Shown: in pieces, positions 60,546 through 64,000 of the stretch | Layout of the letters: each line of letters opens with the position of its first letter | How positions within the stretch are numbered: the first letter of the stretch is position 1 | Source: Geosiphon pyriformis | Lineage: Eukaryota; Glomeromycota; Glomeromycetes; Archaeosporales; Geosiphonaceae | DNA: 64,000 bases | NCBI GenBank assembly: GCA_016748015.1 | Contig: JAAOMT010000515.1 | Location: 392,665 to 456,664 of the forward strand | Direction: 5' to 3' | The notes under the pieces: generated by a model | Seen by the model: only the letters and a program-made list of their open reading frames with translations | Databases searched by the model: none | What the model was told of the DNA's origin: nothing | Program-made: the position numbers and the translations under genes

Positions 60546-63024
60546 AGAATTGTTAATACTTTTTTGTCTATTAGCAAATTACTTATTATAATTATTAATA
60601 AACAATACATTAATATTTAAATATTTTTTTGTTTATAAATAATTTTTTTAAGTTTAATTTTGTCAAAACTTATTCTAATATTAAGTTTTTTATCAATATA
60701 ATTTATGTATTTAATCTTTATTATATTATAATTTATTATTAATTACAGATCTTAATTTAATTTTATTTTTAAAATAAGATATAATGATCTATAAAAATTT
60801 AAAAAATAAATTTTTTTAAAAACTTTTTAAATAAAGCATTATATTTTTTTTTTCTGTATAGCTTTAAATTTTTAAGCAAATATAAACTAAAAACAAAAGT
60901 ATAATATTGGTATTATTTTTAATATTTTTAATATTGTTAATTATTTTTTAAGTATTAATTATTAGATTTATAAGTTTCTAATTAAATTTTTTGGCTAATA
61001 TAATTAAGATTTTATTAAAATATAATATTTTTTTGGTAATTTTTTTTTTATAACTTTTAATTTTGGTGATACTTTTATTTCGAATATTTAAATATTTTAT
61101 TTTATTATAAAATAGCTGGATCTTTAAAAAAATTCAATATAATTTTTAATAAATATTTAATTTACAAATATAACCAGATTTTTGAGTAAAATACTTTTTA
61201 TTAATAAAAAAAATTAAATCTAAGAAGTTTATATTTTGTTGATTTATTGTTTTTTTTAAAAAAAAACTTATATATTGTTATTTTATCTTTTAATTATAGT
61301 TTTAACTATTAGAATATTTTTAATTTTTGTAGTTTGTCTGTAATTAAAGAATGTTTAATAAAAAAATTGCTAATTATAAGTATTTTTATAAATAGTTTAT
61401 TAATAAAATTAAATTATTATAATATAATTAGTAAAACTATAGTATTTTTTAATAATTTAAGTTTGGATATTAATGTTTAGATTTCTGGCTTAGTATTATT
61501 AATATTGGTTAAATTACAGATTATTTTTTGGTTTTTAAGTTTATACTTTATTTAGTATAGTTAATATTCAATTTAATAATTAAACAGTTTTTAATATTTG
61601 TATTTTAGAACTTAATTTGTTATTATTAAATGTTTATAATTGCTGTTAAATTAAAAAAACCAAATTGTTAATTCTATTTAAACCAAAAATATTTTAGTTA
61701 TTTGGTTCAAATTAAAAGTTATTTTAATATAATTAATAATAATATAGTTAATAATTTGGCTTATAAGATTACTTAATTATTTTTGTGTCTTTTAGTTTTA
61801 ATATGTAAAAGTTTTTTTTAAATTAATAAGATAATTGTTTTAAATAATTCTTGTTATTTTTTTTAATATATATTAAGCAATAAATTATGCTTAATAAAAA
61901 GTTAAACTAAGTATTAATAGAGTTTAATAGTATAATTAAAAATATAAACTAGAATTATATATTTGTTATTTGTTATTTAGATCTTTATATAAGTTTGAAT
62001 TTATCAATAAACTAATAACTAGTTTGTGAACATATTTGATAAAATTTGTTTACAGATAACTTTTGGTTATTATTTGAAAATATTTGTATAATAAGTATTA
62101 TTCTAAAAATTTTTGTTTTTATTACGAGAAAATTTAATTTTCAGATTATTTTTACATATAAATTAAACTTTTTTGTTTATTTAAAGTTGTTAAAAAAATT
62201 GTCTAAATTTTGGGTTTTTTTTACTAATGCTTTATCTTTGTTATTTTTGTTTTGTGTTTATTTATCTTTGATTAGAAATGTTAATTAGTTCTTAAAGATC
62301 GAGTTTTAAATATTTTTTTAACAGAATAATTCCAATTTAGTTCTAATTTTAGAATTATTAATTTCATAGTAATTTTAATTATGTAATAAAACAGATAATT
62401 TTATAAATTTGTCTTACTTTATTATTTAATAATACAAAAATTAACATTTAATATTAGTGATATTTTTATTATAAACACAAAAAAATAAATATAATATACT
62501 ATAAAACAATAATAACATAAAATTTTTTTATATATAAAAAGAAAAATTAGTTATAAATTTCAAACATATTATTTTTTCATTATAAACTTATTTATTATTT
62601 AAAATAATATAATATTTATCAAGTTTTTATTTTTAAAAAATATTACAAAATATTTCTGTTAATATAAGAAATATTAATTAAAAATCAATATAATTTAAAT
62701 TAAATTAATCAATTATAGAACTTATAAATATTGGTTTTAGTAAAGCAAATTTTTTAATATCTTTATAAATAAAAAATACGCTGTTGTAATATATTCTAAT
62801 ACAATTACAATATTTATTGTGTATATATAATAATAAAATAGCTTGAGTTTATTAATATATATATATAATATATTGCAAAAAAAATTGAACAAAAATACAT
62901 ATCACAAAACTTGATACAGTTTAACCAATTTTAGTTAATTTGTAATAGTTTAATTAAAAAATAAATATTAAATAAATGGCTAATATATAATAAATTTTTT
63001 TTATTAAAATTTTTTTTTCCACAT
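60546..63024. other. Extremely AT-rich gene-free tract
   Basis: Nothing coding; the 80-codon ORF at 62046-62288 (+) is Phe/Leu/Lys low complexity and rejected. Confidence 0.75.
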
Positions 63025-63420
63025 TAAAGAAATACAATTTGATTTAATTTGGCAAACTCTATTACAGTCTTTTGTTAAAGACCAATTAACTGCATTATAA
63101 TTAACTTAATTTTACCAAACTCAAAAAATACAGCTATTACAGTTTTTTTTGGAATTTAGATTAAAATTTTCTTGATAAACATTTCCTAATTTAAATGATG
63201 GTATACACACTTGAAATTATCATTTGAAATTATGTCATTTTTTACAGCCAGGCTCAATTCAAAAGTAAACGTCAATCCGATGATTCTCTAAAATTTAGAG
63301 AAAGTAAAAAATCCTCTTTCAAAACCAACTATTAATGTAAATATTTTTTTACAATCTGCAATTTTTCTTAAGATTTTCCATCCAAAACTAACAAATTCAC
63401 AACTTTTTTCTTAAGCAAAG
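63025..63420 (-). pseudogene. LINE ORF1 relic (family of LINE B)
   Basis: In one minus-strand frame: KIFTLIVGFERGFFTFSKF, stop, RIIGLTFTFELSLAVK, DIISNDNFKCVYHHLN, stop, EMFIKKILI, then AVFFEFGKIKLIIMQLIG, stop, QKTVIEFAKLNQIVFL. This parallels LINE B ORF1 (RKIFSKINGFGGATTSSKF, EEIIKSMFTSEKS, VTAVAEFGKIKSIKIQLIGL, WQKTVVEFAD) without an obvious indel. The stop after MQLIGL replaces Trp (TGG to TAA would need two changes). Only this N-terminal part is present. Confidence 0.75.
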
Positions 63421-63513
63421 AAGGAAGAGTTGACAAAAGTGTGGTTTCAAATCAATCCTATCATTATTATTATTATTCTTAAGTACATTAAGGTTTGGTG
63501 CTTCAAGGGGTTC

Positions 63514-64000
63514 TACAGAGGGCGTCCAAAAGTTTCCGAACAAACTTTGGAGTAACATTCCACATGCTTGAATAATTAGAAAAGCACGAGTTTATTACTA
63601 AATTAAGTTAGTTAATTATTTAATTACGCGTTTTTTTTTTAAAACACGCGTGTATAATGTTTTTTCGCGACGCGCATAATCGATTTTATTCATACTCGTT
63701 TTTTTATAAAAATGAAATGTAACGCGCATATAAGATTTTTTAGTCGTTTTTATTAAAACGAAATGGGAGCAAAAAAAGAATTAACGATTGCTCAACGTAA
63801 TAATATATGCTTATTACAACAGCATTGCAAGAAATATCGTGATATTGCCAACATAGTCAATTGCAGCTTGACAACAGTTTCGGGTACAATAAAACGATTT
63901 AAAAAAACTGGTTCAATTGATTCAAGACCTCGTTCAGGACGTCCACGTTTATTTATTCACCAAAAATATCGCCTACTTAAACGTTTAGTAACACTTAATG
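63514..64000 (+). mobile_element. Tc1/mariner-like DNA transposon, 5' end
   Basis: A TA dinucleotide at 63514-63515 is followed by CAGAGGGCGTCCAAAAGTTT and CCGAACAAACTTTGG, the style of terminal inverted repeat found in Tc1-like elements. A transposase-type ORF begins about 250 bases inside. The other end lies beyond the window, so the inverted partner and the second TA cannot be checked. Its local sequence has more GC and CG dinucleotides (CGCGT, TTCGCGACGCGC) than the AT-rich DNA around it, which suggests a younger insertion. Confidence 0.75.
63763..64000 (+). CDS. Tc1-like transposase, N-terminal part (runs off the window)
   Basis: ATG at 63763 opens a frame of 79 codons with no stop. It reads MGAKKELTIAQRNNICLLQQ, then YRDIANIVNCSLTTVSGTIK, RFKKTGSIDSRPRSGRPRLF. 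This is the paired helix-turn-helix DNA-binding part of Tc1 transposases (first helix-turn-helix around residues 8-40, GRPR-like AT-hook/linker at about 59-62, start of the second). The DDE catalytic region would follow beyond base 64000. The frame is clean so far, so the element could be intact. Confidence 0.8.
   Translation, partial: MGAKKELTIAQRNNICLLQQHCKKYRDIANIVNCSLTTVSGTIKRFKKTGSIDSRPRSGRPRLFIHQKYRLLKRLVTLN

Noticed and set aside
1-64000. CRISPR arrays, bacterial operons, rRNA or tRNA genes
   Set aside because: No repeat-spacer arrays, no ribosome-binding-site-led gene trains, and no recognisable cloverleaf or rRNA core sequence; the spliced genes indicate a eukaryote.

Overview
The window looks like nuclear DNA of a fungus. 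Genes carry short (about 40-140 bp) GT-AG introns, codon use is very AT-rich, and the families seen (class 3 lipase, DUF924, ARL1-type GTPase, stand-alone receiver domain, multicopper oxidase, Crinkler-like NTPase relics, two-ORF LINEs) fit an early-diverging fungus. From remembered resemblance of the LINE ORF1/ORF2 proteins, the best guess is a Glomeromycotina (arbuscular-mycorrhiza-type) genome; this is inference, not shown by the window alone.

Layout: bases 1 to about 25,000 are the gene-bearing part. In order: a five-exon class 3 lipase homologue with Ala at the nucleophile position (+); a five-exon DUF924 gene (+); a two-exon NAD(P)-binding Rossmann gene (+); an eight-exon ARL1 GTPase gene with several micro-exons (-); a secreted Gly/Asn- and Thr/Val-rich protein (-); a possible 33-residue gene whose 40-bp intron is a hairpin (-); a 196-residue protein of unknown function (-); a small secreted protein (+); a possible 50-residue spliced gene (-); a two-exon single-domain response regulator (+); and an inverted paralogue of the Rossmann gene (-). 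A very AT-rich, gene-free tract lies at about 16.5-19.3 kb.

Bases 27,000-33,500 are a graveyard: two relics of a Crinkler-like NTPase family (-), a class 3 lipase relic (+) and a broken multicopper oxidase (+). From 33.5 to 38.5 kb there are microsatellites, a pair of 37-bp inverted repeats about 0.8 kb apart, one two-helix membrane-protein gene (-) and an unassigned exon-like ORF.

Bases 38,500-64,000 are an AT-rich, transposon-loaded compartment. Two related LINEs lie head-to-tail on the - strand (A about 43.0-49.5 kb; B about 49.8-57.7 kb). Each has an ORF1 (RRM-like region plus CCHC knuckle) overlapping ORF2 (endonuclease, reverse transcriptase, RNase H, zinc-finger tail) by ATGA. A third element (C, +, 58.3-60.5 kb) has only an ORF1 but ends in the same 3' tail as A and B. 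Its ORF is intact in frame over about 2.1 kb and is broken only by six stops, each explainable by a C-to-T or G-to-A transition. A fourth LINE ORF1 relic (-, 63.0-63.4 kb) and the 5' end of a Tc1/mariner-like transposon close the window.

No operons are expected or seen. No rRNA, tRNA, CRISPR or phage features were recognised. The most notable observations are the Ser-less lipase together with a Ser-less lipase relic, the ARL1 micro-exon structure, the hairpin intron, and the shared LINE tail with the transition-only decay of element C.
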